Below are positions 8,614-18,475 of a stretch of 44,329 nt of DNA, piece after piece (within the stretch, counting starts at the first letter, position 1; every line of letters begins with the position of its first letter). A model generated the notes under the pieces. That model was not told the origin of the DNA, made no database searches, and saw only the letters and a list, made by a program, of their open reading frames with translations. The DNA lies in assembly GCA_943788245.1 (NCBI GenBank), contig CALSPN010000044.1:1-44329 (forward strand), in the 5' to 3' direction. A program made the position numbers and the translations under genes. Source of the DNA: an uncultured Verrucomicrobiae bacterium. Lineage in GTDB: Bacteria; Verrucomicrobiota; Verrucomicrobiia; Limisphaerales; AAA164-E04.

Positions 8614-10035
8614 ATGAATAACCATATCTTCTTCTTTTTATTTGGTAATCTTGCACTGTCCCTGATTTGTTCAATCAAGGCTGATGTAAGACTTCCCAGC
8701 ATCATCGGTGATCACATGGTTCTTCAGAAAGAATCAAATGTGACAATTTGGGGTTGGGCCAACCCTGCTGAAAAAGTCCAGGTGATTCCAAGTTGGAATG
8801 ATTCCATCAACGAGACTTCCGCTGATAGTGGGGGGAGCTGGTCTGTCTCAATCCTCACTCCTAATGCAGGCGGTCCTTACTCGATGCAAGTTGCAGGATC
8901 CAATTCCATTGAATTAAAGGATATCTTAATCGGCGAAGTATGGGTTTGCGGTGGTCAGAGCAACATGGAATGGAGCGGTAACCATGGTCTTCAGCAATGC
9001 AAGGATGAAGCTCCGAATGCCAATGACCCCAATATTCGTTTTTTCTACATCCCCAAAACAACGGCACGTTTTCCACAAGACCGTTGTGAGGGCATCTGGA
9101 AGGTTTGCACTCCTGAGGAAATGATGCGTTTCAGTGCCGTGGGTTACTTTTTTGGAAAGCAATTGCGTCAAAAACTTGAGGCTCCAGTGGGCTTGATCAA
9201 CAGTAACTGGGGTGGAACGCCAGCCGAAGTTTGGACACCTCGCGAGTTGGTGGAAAGTGATTCGGAATTGCAAGTGGCAGCCAGTCAGATTCAACCTTTT
9301 GCATGGTGGCCAAAAGATGCTGGGCTTTGCTATAATGCCATGATCCATCCCATCACCTCCTATCGAATTGCCGGTGCAATCTGGTATCAAGGAGAAAGCA
9401 ACGTAGACATTGCTTATGCCTATGAAAAATTGTTCACTAAAATGATTGGGGCATGGCGCACTGCCTGGAAACAAAACTTTCCATTTTACTTCGTGCAGAT
9501 TGCTCCCTACTCATATGGGAATCCCAGTGTTTGCCCTCTCCTGCGTGAAGCCCAAACCAAAAGTGCATCTTATCCGAATACAGGAATGGTTGTCATAAGT
9601 GATTTGGTGGATGATGTTAAAAACATTCATCCCAACAATAAACGCGATGTCGGTCTGCGTTTAGCCAACTATGCCCTGAGTACAACTTATGGTCATAAAA
9701 ATATTCCTCACCGAAATCCACAATACATTCGCATGGAGATTGAAGGTCAGAAAATCCGAGTTTTCTTTGATAACGCAGAAAGTGGCTTGGTGGCGCGTGG
9801 GGGGGCACCTAATGAATTTTATTTAGCAGGTGCAAATGGAAAATTTCTGCCAGCCAGCGCCAAAATTGATGGTAGCACAGTTTTAGTATTCAGTGACAAA
9901 ATAAGCCAACCAGTGGCAGTCCGGTTCGGATTCAGCAACACGGCAATACCCAATCTATTTTCCAATGAAGGATTGCCTGTGAATTTATTTCGGACAGACC
10001 AATATCTGATGAGTAACTCGAGAGACTCTCATTGA
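8614..10035 (+). CDS. Sialate O-acetylesterase-like SGNH hydrolase
   Basis: The 473-residue protein has a signal peptide (hydrophobic FFFLFGNLALSLICSIKA), then the conserved N-terminal module VRLPSIIGDHMVLQKES, a beta-sandwich-like part, and the SGNH catalytic block. The nucleophile motif is VCGGQSNMEWSG (around residue 112), a second block is IWYQGESNVD, and a late NIHPNNK histidine probably completes the catalytic site. The family removes O-acetyl groups from sialic acids or from acetylated plant and algal polysaccharides such as xylan. In this lineage it usually works in polysaccharide degradation in the periplasm or outside the cell. It is intact, of normal length, and stands without other carbohydrate-active genes beside it. 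Confidence 0.92.
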   Translation: MNNHIFFFLFGNLALSLICSIKADVRLPSIIGDHMVLQKESNVTIWGWANPAEKVQVIPSWNDSINETSADSGGSWSVSILTPNAGGPYSMQVAGSNSIELKDILIGEVWVCGGQSNMEWSGNHGLQQCKDEAPNANDPNIRFFYIPKTTARFPQDRCEGIWKVCTPEEMMRFSAVGYFFGKQLRQKLEAPVGLINSNWGGTPAEVWTPRELVESDSELQVAASQIQPFAWWPKDAGLCYNAMIHPITSYRIAGAIWYQGESNVDIAYAYEKLFTKMIGAWRTAWKQNFPFYFVQIAPYSYGNPSVCPLLREAQTKSASYPNTGMVVISDLVDDVKNIHPNNKRDVGLRLANYALSTTYGHKNIPHRNPQYIRMEIEGQKIRVFFDNAESGLVARGGAPNEFYLAGANGKFLPASAKIDGSTVLVFSDKISQPVAVRFGFSNTAIPNLFSNEGLPVNLFRTDQYLMSNSRDSH

Positions 10036-10049
10036 GACCCATTTCCATT

Positions 10050-10352
10050 TCACATAATCACTTCAAAACCTTCGAATTTTGGATGAGAACGGTGCATGCC
10101 TTCAGGGGATTTCGCCTGACCATGAGCTTTTCGGAATGCTTCTGATTCTGTCCAATCCACAAATACTTTCCGAGAGGCCCAGGTTGAGTGCGAGACATAA
10201 GTGGTGTGAGTATCTTCAGCGCTGCCCTTGATAAGGTTGAACTTTTGGAAACCTGGAACTTCGTCAAGGTAAGATTCACGGTTTCTCCACATTTCTTCGA
10301 AAGCATTTTCAAAACCCGGCGCAATTTTAAATCGATTCATCGCTATGTACAC
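10050..10352 (-). CDS. Antibiotic biosynthesis monooxygenase (ABM) domain protein
   Basis: This is a small ferredoxin-like protein of about 100 residues. From GTG 10352 it reads VYIAMNRFKIAPGFENAFEE, the usual start of HmoA/HmoB/IsdG-like ABM proteins; ATG 10370 would add six non-conserved residues. Later blocks VPGFQKFNLIKG, STWASRKVFVDWTESEAFRKAH and HPKFEGFEV fit the family. Relatives degrade heme or oxidise small aromatic molecules without a cofactor. The short form with an N-terminal MNRF-type motif favours a heme-related role, but I see no independent support. It is divergent from the cupin gene, 85 bases apart. Confidence 0.83.
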   Translation of the reverse strand: MYIAMNRFKIAPGFENAFEEMWRNRESYLDEVPGFQKFNLIKGSAEDTHTTYVSHSTWASRKVFVDWTESEAFRKAHGQAKSPEGMHRSHPKFEGFEVIM

Positions 10353-10437
10353 TCCAGAGCCTTCGCACAAGTTTCTGCTCTTGTAAAGTGATTGGATTTT
10401 TCTTTTTTTTGTTCGAGATCAAGTTTTCAATCGGCAC

Positions 10438-10758
10438 ATGCCTGTTTTCAAACATGATGATTTGGAAGCGGAGGACATGATTCCCGGATTCAAAGTTCGT
10501 TTTGTGCACGGTGAGTCGATGACCCTTGCTTACTGGGATGTGAATAAAGGTGCCGAGCTGCCTGAACATTCTCATGCTCATGAGCAAATATGTAATGTGA
10601 TTTCAGGGCAATTTGAACTTGTGATTCATGGGCAATCTACGGTTCTCAAAGCCGGGGATGTTGGCGTCATCCCTTCGCATGCAGTTCACTCCGGAAAGGC
10701 ATGGACCCATTGCAAAATCATAGACGCCTTTCACCCCGTCCGAGAGGACTACCAGTGA
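10438..10758 (+). CDS. Single-domain cupin protein
   Basis: The 106-residue protein has the two cupin motifs. Motif 1 is the ELPEHSHAHEQICNVISGQFEL segment (residues 40-61), which carries the metal-ligand histidines and glutamate. Motif 2 is GDVGVIPSHAVHSGKA with the final histidine. This makes a small metal-binding beta-barrel. The family includes dioxygenases, isomerases and sensors, and the sequence does not tell which. It shares a divergent intergenic region with the ABM monooxygenase gene, which suggests common regulation but not a pathway. Confidence 0.85.
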   Translation: MPVFKHDDLEAEDMIPGFKVRFVHGESMTLAYWDVNKGAELPEHSHAHEQICNVISGQFELVIHGQSTVLKAGDVGVIPSHAVHSGKAWTHCKIIDAFHPVREDYQ

Positions 10759-11196
10759 CTTTCCTTACCATGACGATTTTCCACTGCCTGTAACAATTCC
10801 AGAATGGAAAAAGTCGATTTGAATTCCACATTACCTTTTTGTGTGGATTGGAGTTTTCGAGCTGGCTTCAGTCAGAGTGATTCATATAACTCCCAATCCT
10901 CTGGTAGCTAGAAATCCATTTCGACCTTTCGATGTCAATCATTCGGAAGAGTGGTTCTGTTTGGTGCTTGAGTGTGATTGAGGTTTGGGAACTTTCTGGC
11001 TCAACTGAGCACGGGGTTTAAAGCCTCTCGTCATGAGAGTTGAGGCATGTGCTTTATCGCAAATATTTGCTCCCGGTTTAGTTTGGTCTCACACATGTCA
11101 CGTTCCTGAAACAAGGTTTGCACAATGTTACCCCTGACGTTAGCTTTGATCATATTGAAATCGTTGAGTAATCATCTGCTCATTAACTTAATTGTT
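10759..11196. other. Intergenic region upstream of the LamG/PQQ gene
   Basis: About 440 bases without a convincing gene. A 35-codon open frame beginning at ATG 10804 has no recognisable feature and no codon evidence. The region presumably carries the promoter of the gene starting at 11197, but I cannot define boxes. Confidence 0.45.
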
Positions 11197-14158
11197 ATGA
11201 AAAAAAGCTTTTTTTGTGGCGTGACCGCTCTCGTCCTGACTTTGGCCTCTTCTTCGCCTCTCTCAGGAGCTGAGTTGGACAAAAGCCTCATTCATGCCCA
11301 CTGGTTTTTTGCTGCCCACCGTCAACAGGGGCAAAAGTTAATGCCCATACAGGGCGGACCGAGACCTGTCTTCAAAGGTCGGGTCCAGTTTCTCATGGAT
11401 CCAATCCCTCCTCGGGTCGAACTCAGTGGGGGTGGCGAGAGGTTGATTCTTTCTGACGGTCCTGCTGATGCTAATCTGCCTCAGGGACCTTTTGCCATCG
11501 AAACATGGGTACGAATGGACGGGCCTTCAGAAACGGGGCGGGATCATTGGAGCCATACAACATGATCCTGATATCGAGGCAGGCTGGATTCTTGGGTATC
11601 GTGAGGACCGGTTTTGTTTTGGACTGGCTTCAGAGGCTCAAGCTAAACTGACCTATCTGGAGTCTCAAGCTTCATTTGTTCCAGGGAAATGGTACCACAT
11701 CGTTGGAAACTACAGCGGCAGCTCAATGGAGCTTTGGGTTGATGGAGCTCGTGTTGCTCAGTCGCACACTCAGCAAGGAAAGGTCCGCTACCCGAAGCAC
11801 CCTTTTTATGAAATCGGAGCCTTTCATGACAATGACCAGCATTTTTCAATGAAGGGCGCAATTCATGAGATCATATTGTTGAACCAAGCAATGCCAGATG
11901 AGTGGATTGAATCAAGGTTTCACGCCAAAAAAGATTACTTTCCAGAAGCAGGACCGGATCCGGTCATTATGGAAATTCCAAACGGACCATTTGTTGACTG
12001 GATAGGGCCAGATAAAGTGAGCATAACCTGGAGCATGGATGTATCCATGCCCAGCCGGATGGACTTGATGGGACCTGAAGGTGAGTTTCGCCAGTTCAAT
12101 CGCCCTGACTCGGAACTTGAACATAGCGTTATTTTCGATCAGTTGCAGAAGGATGGGGAATATTCCTTCCGGATTTACGGTCCTTCTCATGGGGATCGTC
12201 CTCAGTTCAGCTCCCTTTATAAATTCGATACTTCTTTTTACTATGCACCCGTTGGTGTGGGAAACCCTGAGTTTGGGGCAGGGGCGATGAGCCTGTCGAG
12301 TAGGCTTGAGCAAAGTGTCTCAGGTTTGTTGAACTCCACGAGAAGGGAAGCTGGCTTTGCCTTGATTCTAGGGGCAGGTGAGAGAGAAAGAGAAATGGCA
12401 CATGCCTTGGTTCGATTGAGTCGTTTCAAAGTGATTCTGGTTGATCCTGATTCTAAGATGGTTCAGCAGGCACGCAGTTTTTTGGATGAAGCGGGTGTAT
12501 ATGGTGAAAGAGTTTCGGTCCATCATGGTGAGTATGCTTCTCTGCCGTATGGTGCTTTTTTCGCTAATCTCGTCATCGTTCACGATCTGGATGCACTCAA
12601 TCTTGACAAGGATCAATCGGATCTTAGTTGGCTCAAGCGTATGATTCGTCCTGCTGGAGGCACTTTCTGTGTCGCCCTGTCTCAAGATTTGCCTTCACCA
12701 GTTTTGACTCAGCTCAATCAATCCTTTCAAGAATTTAGTGTCACCATGCGCGAGGAAGCCAATCTTGGTTGGTTCATGGCAACTCGAGGAGAGTTGGTCG
12801 GTGCAGGTCAATGGAGTCATCAATATGGAGGAGCTGATAATTCTTCATGCAGTCAAGATGCCTTGGTCCATGGAGAATTGGGCGTCTTGTGGTGGGGGGA
12901 TCCGGGGCCACGTCCCATGCCTGACCGTGGTCCGCGCAACCCTGCGCCCATCTCCGTGAATGGGCGGTTGTTCATTCAAGGTGATCGAGTTCTATTTGGC
13001 TTGGATTCTTACAACGGAACTATTCTGTGGAATTATTTCAGCCCCGAAATGCGACGTGCAAATTTGCCCAGAGATTGCTAGTAACATGGTAGGGACACAC
13101 GATTACCTTTACATTGCGCAGGGTCGCCATTGTATTGGTGTGGAGGGTGACACTGGGCGACGGTCTCTGCAGTTCGAAGCGGTGCGACCTGAAGGGTCAC
13201 CGAAAGTCGATTGGGGATACCTTGCGACAGTGAGCAACACACTGATTGGTAGTAGTGTGAAGTCTGGATCCCGGTATTTGGGTGATGACGGTCAATGGTT
13301 TGAGGAGTTTCATCCGGAGGACGTAAGTCGCGTCACGAGCATGCGCTTATTTGGATTGAACCGGCATACTGGCGAGCAGTCCTGGATCTACGAAGGGGGG
13401 AGCGATCATTAATTCAACCATCACTATCGGTAATCAAGAAATTTACTTCCTGGAGAGTCGGAATCCTGCGGCGATGGCGGCATTAACCGGAAGGCTTGAA
13501 CCCGAGATACTCACTGACGTAAGACTGGTATGCCTTGATCTCGAGACTGGTAAACGCCAGTGGGAACGCGTGCATGATTTCAGTGATTGTCAATTCACGA
13601 CCTACATGACTTTCAGCAATGATACACTGATTGTTACAGGAACTGATAAGGATAAACGTTATCACTCATTTGCATTTAACACCTCTGCAGCTGCCCCCAT
13701 TGCAACTGATCAGAACCAGGCACCGTCAGCTGTCGGATCTCTATTGTGGGAAGAGAGCCATGAAGCAGGAAAAAAACCATCATAGCGGACACCTGCAGCA
13801 TCCAGTTGTGATCGGAGATACCTTTTACTCTGATCAACGAGCTTTTAGTCTGAGGGATGGAAAATTACTCAGGACAGATCTACCCGAAAGACGTGGCTGT
13901 GGGACCATGTCGGCCGCCTTGAAGAGTATTTTTTACAGACACTATTATCATGGGCAATGGGATCTTGAGAGCAATAAACGAGTCCAGTTTGAGGGCCTTC
14001 GCAGTGGTTGCTGGTTGGGAATGATCCCTGCCGGTGGAGTATTACTTGCGCCTGAAGCCAGCGCAGGTTGCTCGTGCGCCAATGCCATACAGACTAGTAT
14101 TGGTTATGTTCCCAAGCATCTTGATCCAAGTGCATTTAGTCTCAAAAACTCCCTCTGA
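11197..14158 (+). CDS. LamG / methyltransferase-like / PQQ-propeller secreted protein, four frameshifts
   Basis: ATG 11197 starts a signal peptide (MKKSFFCGVTALVLTLAS, cleaved near LSGAE). A LamG/concanavalin-like domain follows (ELWVDGARVAQS, AIHEIILLNQAMPDEWIESR). Next comes a beta-sandwich like that at the N-terminus of purple acid phosphatases (PDKVSITWSMDVSMPSRMD), then a Rossmann-type segment (FALILGAGEREREMAHAL ... VILVDPD) resembling an SAM-dependent methyltransferase. The last third is a quinoprotein-type propeller (GLDSYNGTILWNYFSPE, LFGLNRHTGEQSWIYEGG, LDLETGKRQWERV). The frame shifts by +1 at about 11533-11542, 13075-13076, 13395-13400 (G6) and 13770-13776 (A7). Protein similarity continues across each, so I treat it as one gene of about 985 residues. 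Four shifts in one gene could also mean true decay. Exported localisation makes methyltransferase activity doubtful. Confidence 0.72.
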
Positions 14159-14160
14159 TT

Positions 14161-14671
14161 TTGTCCGTGAACGCGATTTTGCCACCTGATTCCTTTTGCA
14201 TATCCAGCGCCGAAGGCTGGATAATTCTAGGGAACCCTATCGAGGCAATTGGAGAATTGGAGCAAGTCAGCAATCCAGTCAAATTAAGGCCCGAATATCT
14301 CGAGTTGAAATGGCGGGTATATGCAGATACTCAGGAATGGGATGCTGCGTTGGAGTTGTCGGAGGGAATGGTAAGAGACTTACCGGATCATCCCGGAGGT
14401 TTTATTCTTCGTTCTTATGCATTGAGGCGATCAAGCAAAGGCTCAGTGGAACAGGCAACAACCTCGCTGCTAGAGGCTGCTGTCAAATTCCCATCAGAAC
14501 CCATCATTCCCTATAATCTTGCCTGTTATGCGTGTCAATCGGGGTGAACTGGCTCAGGCGAGAAAATTTCTCCGTCTTGCCCTTGAAACAGGTGATCGCA
14601 AAGAGCTACTGAAAATGGCTGGTATGGATAGCGATCTCAAATCACTCTGGAATGAATTGAAATCCCTGTGA
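14161..14671 (+). CDS. Small TPR protein, one frameshift
   Basis: The protein is about 165 residues with two or three tetratricopeptide-like helix pairs. A core AEGWIILGNPIEAIGELEQV is followed by LKWRVYADTQEWDAALELSE and later NLACYACQSGELAQARKFLR. The last part needs a +1 correction at the G4 run 14541-14544 (tcgggg to tcgggt); otherwise the frame stops at 14545-14547. After correction it ends at TGA 14669-14671. The start is uncertain: TTG 14161 sits right after the preceding stop, and the first ~15 residues look unlike the family. Short TPR proteins of this type are common in Verrucomicrobia and have no assigned function. It ends 6 bases from the convergent gene. Confidence 0.68.
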
Positions 14672-14677
14672 ATTTGA

Positions 14678-16138
14678 TCAACGGATCGTGGCTCCCCGGG
14701 GTTGTTTTGCCGCAGGGTCATGCTTCTTCATGAAAAGGCTTCTTTCATCAATCAATCCAGCGACTTTTTCAGGTACCATTGTCTTCCAATTTGAGTTTCC
14801 ATCCTTGATCATGTCCAATGCATGCTTGCTACTTATTGACAGGCATTTGGAATCAAAGTCTCTCAGTGGCTGGATGAATTGATTCTCATACAAATACTGA
14901 TATAGGTGGCGCAGATGGGAATCTACCAGCAGATTGGTAGCCGTAACAAGTGAGCTCGTTGCTGGTTCTTCCCATGGGTAAACGTAGAGTTTTAAATCGT
15001 TCTTAAAGAGTCGTCCAAATGATTCCAGAATACCCCCTGCCAAATCGTCGTAGTATTTTTCATTGAACACTTCCTTGAGTGTTGGCACTCCCATAGTGAT
15101 ACCTATCATTTTTTGTGTGTAGCGGAATAAATAAGCCGCTAACCTGTGGAATTCGCCGTAATTTGAAATGGCCACAGGATAGCCCAATGCACTCAAGCAA
15201 TCAACGCGCTCAAGGAAATCCTTTGAATCTATCTTATTGGCATCATTGTTGGTCGTCAGATTCTGGATCGACATTTCCAGCAAGATCACAATCTCTTCGC
15301 TTTCCACTTTTGGCTCCTGAATAAACTCGGCCACAGAGCATTCAAGCATGTCCATGGCCAGACGCGTCACAGGCCGAAAACTACCGCGCTGAATCAACAC
15401 GGATTTTTTGTAAAACAACTCAGAGGGCTCGACCATGGTACCTTGAGGATTGAAGATAGCTGCATTGGCCAGCCCAGCTTCGACTAGTTTCAGGCTCATC
15501 AATCGGTTATCAACATCCTTGAAAGCGGGGCCAGTGAACTCAATCACGTCCACTTCCATATGCCCTTTGGGGATACTGTCGCCCAATGATTCGATGAGGA
15601 ATTCCGGTCTGTCATGGTACTCATAAGCTCCGAAGATCAGGTTGATCCCGAAAGCACCGAGGGTTTCCTGATCCTGAATGTATTCCTTGCCCCAGAGCTG
15701 AAGGTGGATCAAGATCTGTGAGGGTTGGGCATTGGGTTCTGTCTGGAATCTGATCCCAAGCCAACCATGACCATTGCTGTTACGCTCCACGTTACGCGTT
15801 GTTACCGAATCTGCAAAAGCAAAGAAACGAGTTTCAGCCCCACGGGTTGAACCAAGTCGTTCCTGCAGCAGGCCGTATTCATGTTCCAGCATCGTTTCGA
15901 CTCGCTGTCGACTGACATAGCGTTTGCTTGCCCCATAAATGGAGTCACTGACCGTCATGTCATAAGCCGACATCGTTTTAGCCACTGTCCCTGATGCACT
16001 CCCAACTCTGAAAAGCCATCTGGCCACCTCCTGACCTCCACCAATCTCGGCGAGCGTACCGTATTTCCCTCGATCCAGGTTGATTTCCAATGCCTTTTGG
16101 TGTGTATCCATTGCCTCGCTCTTCAAATTACCCATCAT
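14678..16138 (-). CDS. Conserved cytosolic protein of unknown function
   Basis: The 486-residue product has no signal peptide and no transmembrane segment. The N-terminal block (ALEINLDRGKYGTLAEIGGG, QEVARWLFRVGSASGTVAKT) and blocks such as YDMTVSDSIYG, LGIRFQTEP, EFTGPAFKDVDNRL and VLIQRGSFRPVT resemble a family I recall from diverse bacteria whose database names (TonB-dependent receptor, nicotinate-nucleotide adenylyltransferase) do not fit the sequence. No beta-barrel pattern, TonB box or HxGH nucleotidyltransferase motif is visible, so I leave the function open. The start may be ATG 16138, or an ATG nine codons later (MDTHQKALEIN), which matches the family better. The frame is intact, and the gene is monocistronic between guaA and the TPR gene. 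Confidence 0.75.
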   Translation of the reverse strand: MMGNLKSEAMDTHQKALEINLDRGKYGTLAEIGGGQEVARWLFRVGSASGTVAKTMSAYDMTVSDSIYGASKRYVSRQRVETMLEHEYGLLQERLGSTRGAETRFFAFADSVTTRNVERNSNGHGWLGIRFQTEPNAQPSQILIHLQLWGKEYIQDQETLGAFGINLIFGAYEYHDRPEFLIESLGDSIPKGHMEVDVIEFTGPAFKDVDNRLMSLKLVEAGLANAAIFNPQGTMVEPSELFYKKSVLIQRGSFRPVTRLAMDMLECSVAEFIQEPKVESEEIVILLEMSIQNLTTNNDANKIDSKDFLERVDCLSALGYPVAISNYGEFHRLAAYLFRYTQKMIGITMGVPTLKEVFNEKYYDDLAGGILESFGRLFKNDLKLYVYPWEEPATSSLVTATNLLVDSHLRHLYQYLYENQFIQPLRDFDSKCLSISSKHALDMIKDGNSNWKTMVPEKVAGLIDERSLFMKKHDPAAKQPRGATIR

Positions 16139-16254
16139 ACGGTCTTTTTTTGTTGCTCATTACGAACATGTGCAAACTACCTTCCTTACGTACGTTTTCA
16201 ACGCCAATTCGGAAAAATAAGCGCCTTTATCTCCGCTGAAAAACAGCCTTACAT

Positions 16255-16295
16255 AAAAAAATCCCTCTGCTTTAAAAAAGAGAGAGATCTTTTTG
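16255..16295. terminator. Weak hairpin between guaA and the conserved gene
   Basis: An imperfect inverted repeat with A-rich left flank (aaaaaaatccctct) and T-rich right flank (agagagatcttttt) lies between guaA and the next minus-strand gene. The stem is interrupted, so this is at best a weak intrinsic terminator for guaA on the minus strand. Confidence 0.3.
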
Positions 16296-16327
16296 TTTGT
16301 TAATGATTTGAAATCAGAATAATGGCT

Positions 16328-17869
16328 TTACTCCCACTCAATCGTTGCTGGAGGTTTGCTGGAAATATCGTAGCAAACGCGGTTGGCACCTTTGACTTCG
16401 TTGATGATTCGGTTGGAGATTTTCTCGAGCACCTCGTAAGGGAGTTTGACCCAATCTGCGGTCATTCCATCTTTGGATTCCACCACCCTGACTGCAATGG
16501 TGTATTCATAAGTTCGCTCATCCCCCATGACACCCACACTCTTGACTGGCAGCAGCACTGCAAATGCTTGCCAAACCTTGTAATACCAGCCTGAGCTTTT
16601 CATTTCTTCGAGTACAATCGTGTCCGCCTCTTTGAGAATACGAATGCGCTGACGTGTGACATCTCCCAGGATTCGGACGCCCAGTCCAGGTCCGGGGAAT
16701 GGATGCCGATAAACCATTGATTTCGGGAGCCCCAGTTCGAGTCCAAGCAATCTCACCTCATCCTTGAACAGGCATTTAAGGGGTTCGAGAAGTTCGAATT
16801 TCAGGTTTTTAGGTAAGCCTCCCACGTTATGGTGACTCTTGATCAAAGCAGCAGGGTTGCCTGCAATAGGGACGGATTCAATGATGTCTGGATAAAGAGT
16901 CCCCTGTGCAAGAAACTTCGCATTGCCAACTTTCTTTGTGGCCTGCGTAAATGATTCAATGAAAGCCTTGCCAATGACCTTGCGCTTACGCTCAGGGCTG
17001 GTGATGCCTTTCAGTCGCTTGAGGAACATCGTGGTGGCGTTTTCATATCGAAGCTTGAGTTTGAAATTATTTTGAAAAACTTCTCTGACGGCATCTGCCT
17101 CTCTTGCGCGCAGCAATCCATTGTTGACAAAAATACAAGTCAGTTGGTCTCCAATGGCTCGATGAATCAACGCAGCGGCAACACTGGAATCAACTCCACC
17201 GCTCAGTCCCAAAATGACTTTTTCATCTCCGACCTGCTTACGGATTTCCTCAACTGCCTGATCCAAGTAATTGAGCATAGTCCAGTTGCGTCCGCATTTA
17301 CAAATATCGTAGACAAAGTTCTTTATTATCACGCTGCCGCGCGGCGTATGGACGACTTCTGGATGAAATTGAAGCCCATACCTATGCTTTTTGATATCCG
17401 CAACAGCAGCGAAATCGGAGTTTTCAGTGACTGCAACGGTAGTAAACCCTCGTGGTAATTTGGTGAGTTTGTCGCTGTGCGAATTCCAGACCTGAATGCG
17501 TTTGGGGAGTCCGCGGAAAAGCGGGCAAGTTTTGTCTTTGATCTCCAGCGTTCCTTTCCCGTATTCACGCTTCAGTCCTGGCTCTACACGCCCCTTGAGG
17601 GATTCAGCCAGCATTTGCAGACCGTAGCATATGCCCAGTAAAGGCACTTTGAGCTTGAATAATGCTGGGTCGGGCTTGGGTGCGTCTTCATCAAAGACAC
17701 TGCTGGGGCCACCTGAAAGGATGATGCCCTTCGGTTTCATCTTCGCAATTTCCGCCGCCGGGGTGTCATAGCGGAGGATAGTTGAATAAACCTGACACTC
17801 TCGGATGCGTCTTGCGATCACCTGAGTGTATTGCGAACCAAAATCAAGTATGATAATTTGCTCCTTCAT
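16328..17869 (-). CDS. guaA: GMP synthase (glutamine-hydrolysing)
   Basis: GuaA aminates XMP to GMP using glutamine and ATP, the last step of guanine nucleotide synthesis. The 513-residue protein has a class I amidotransferase domain with ILDFGSQYTQVIARRIRE at the start, the nucleophile cysteine in LLGICYGLQMLAESLKG, and the HPEVVHTPRG segment with the catalytic His and Glu. The ATP-pyrophosphatase P-loop LGLSGGVDSSVAAALIHRA and the C-terminal dimerisation domain ending in CYDISSKPPATIEWE complete it. Length and order are normal, and the frame is intact. It starts at ATG 17869 and is alone on its strand, with no guaB next to it. Confidence 0.98.
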   Translation of the reverse strand: MKEQIIILDFGSQYTQVIARRIRECQVYSTILRYDTPAAEIAKMKPKGIILSGGPSSVFDEDAPKPDPALFKLKVPLLGICYGLQMLAESLKGRVEPGLKREYGKGTLEIKDKTCPLFRGLPKRIQVWNSHSDKLTKLPRGFTTVAVTENSDFAAVADIKKHRYGLQFHPEVVHTPRGSVIIKNFVYDICKCGRNWTMLNYLDQAVEEIRKQVGDEKVILGLSGGVDSSVAAALIHRAIGDQLTCIFVNNGLLRAREADAVREVFQNNFKLKLRYENATTMFLKRLKGITSPERKRKVIGKAFIESFTQATKKVGNAKFLAQGTLYPDIIESVPIAGNPAALIKSHHNVGGLPKNLKFELLEPLKCLFKDEVRLLGLELGLPKSMVYRHPFPGPGLGVRILGDVTRQRIRILKEADTIVLEEMKSSGWYYKVWQAFAVLLPVKSVGVMGDERTYEYTIAVRVVESKDGMTADWVKLPYEVLEKISNRIINEVKGANRVCYDISSKPPATIEWE

Positions 17870-17967
17870 TGGAACGGAAATCGGGTTTTATGAGGGATTT
17901 TTACCTTGCTGACTAGTAAAAACTGAAAGAAATTTGATTCCCTTCAATGTAAGATTGAAAGCAAACG

Positions 17968-18405
17968 ATGAACTGGCTGCTCAGATTAATCGCAACAGGT
18001 GGACTTTGGAAACGTCTGACGGGGACCTATCAACAGACGAAATCAGGTATTCGGCAGGCCAAAAGTTTTGCCCATGGGGTCATGGAGAAACACGTCATCA
18101 GTACATTGGAGCAAGCTGAAATGGGAGATCGCGAATCGATTTTTGAAATGGGTGAACGATTTTATGAAGGCAGGGGTGTCCCTCAAGATTATGCATTAGC
18201 AATGGGCTGGTTTCGGCAGGCAGCCGATCTTGGTCACCACAAAGCTCAGACCAATCTTGGTATAATGCTCTGGATCGGGCGTGGTTGCGACCGGGACCGG
18301 GACTCAGCTATCCACTGGATAAAAGAAGCTGCTCGAAAAAATTACGAGCCTGCGCAGGAATTGTTACTTGAGATCCGCAGGAAGAATGGAGCGTCTCAAC
18401 GTTGA
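17968..18405 (+). CDS. Sel1-like repeat protein
   Basis: The 145-residue protein carries at least two Sel1-type (TPR-like) repeats: GERFYEGRGVPQDYALAMGW followed by FRQAADLGHHKAQTNLGIML, and a second unit IGRGCDRDRDSAIHWIKEAA. The N-terminal ~60 residues are basic and do not form a clear signal peptide. Sel1 repeats mediate protein-protein contacts; nothing more specific can be said. ATG 17968 is the start. The gene lies between divergent guaA and the YdcF-like gene, which starts 70 bases downstream on the same strand. Confidence 0.8.
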   Translation: MNWLLRLIATGGLWKRLTGTYQQTKSGIRQAKSFAHGVMEKHVISTLEQAEMGDRESIFEMGERFYEGRGVPQDYALAMGWFRQAADLGHHKAQTNLGIMLWIGRGCDRDRDSAIHWIKEAARKNYEPAQELLLEIRRKNGASQR

Positions 18406-18475
18406 TCAGAGATCAATCTTTCCGAAGTTATTCTTTCTTCTCGTTTCTGTATCTCGAATCTGACAAATTTCCTTC

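Noticed and set aside
10353..10437. Operator between the divergent ABM and cupin genes
   Set aside because: Only a 5-bp repeat (acaag ... cttgt) is visible; too short to claim.
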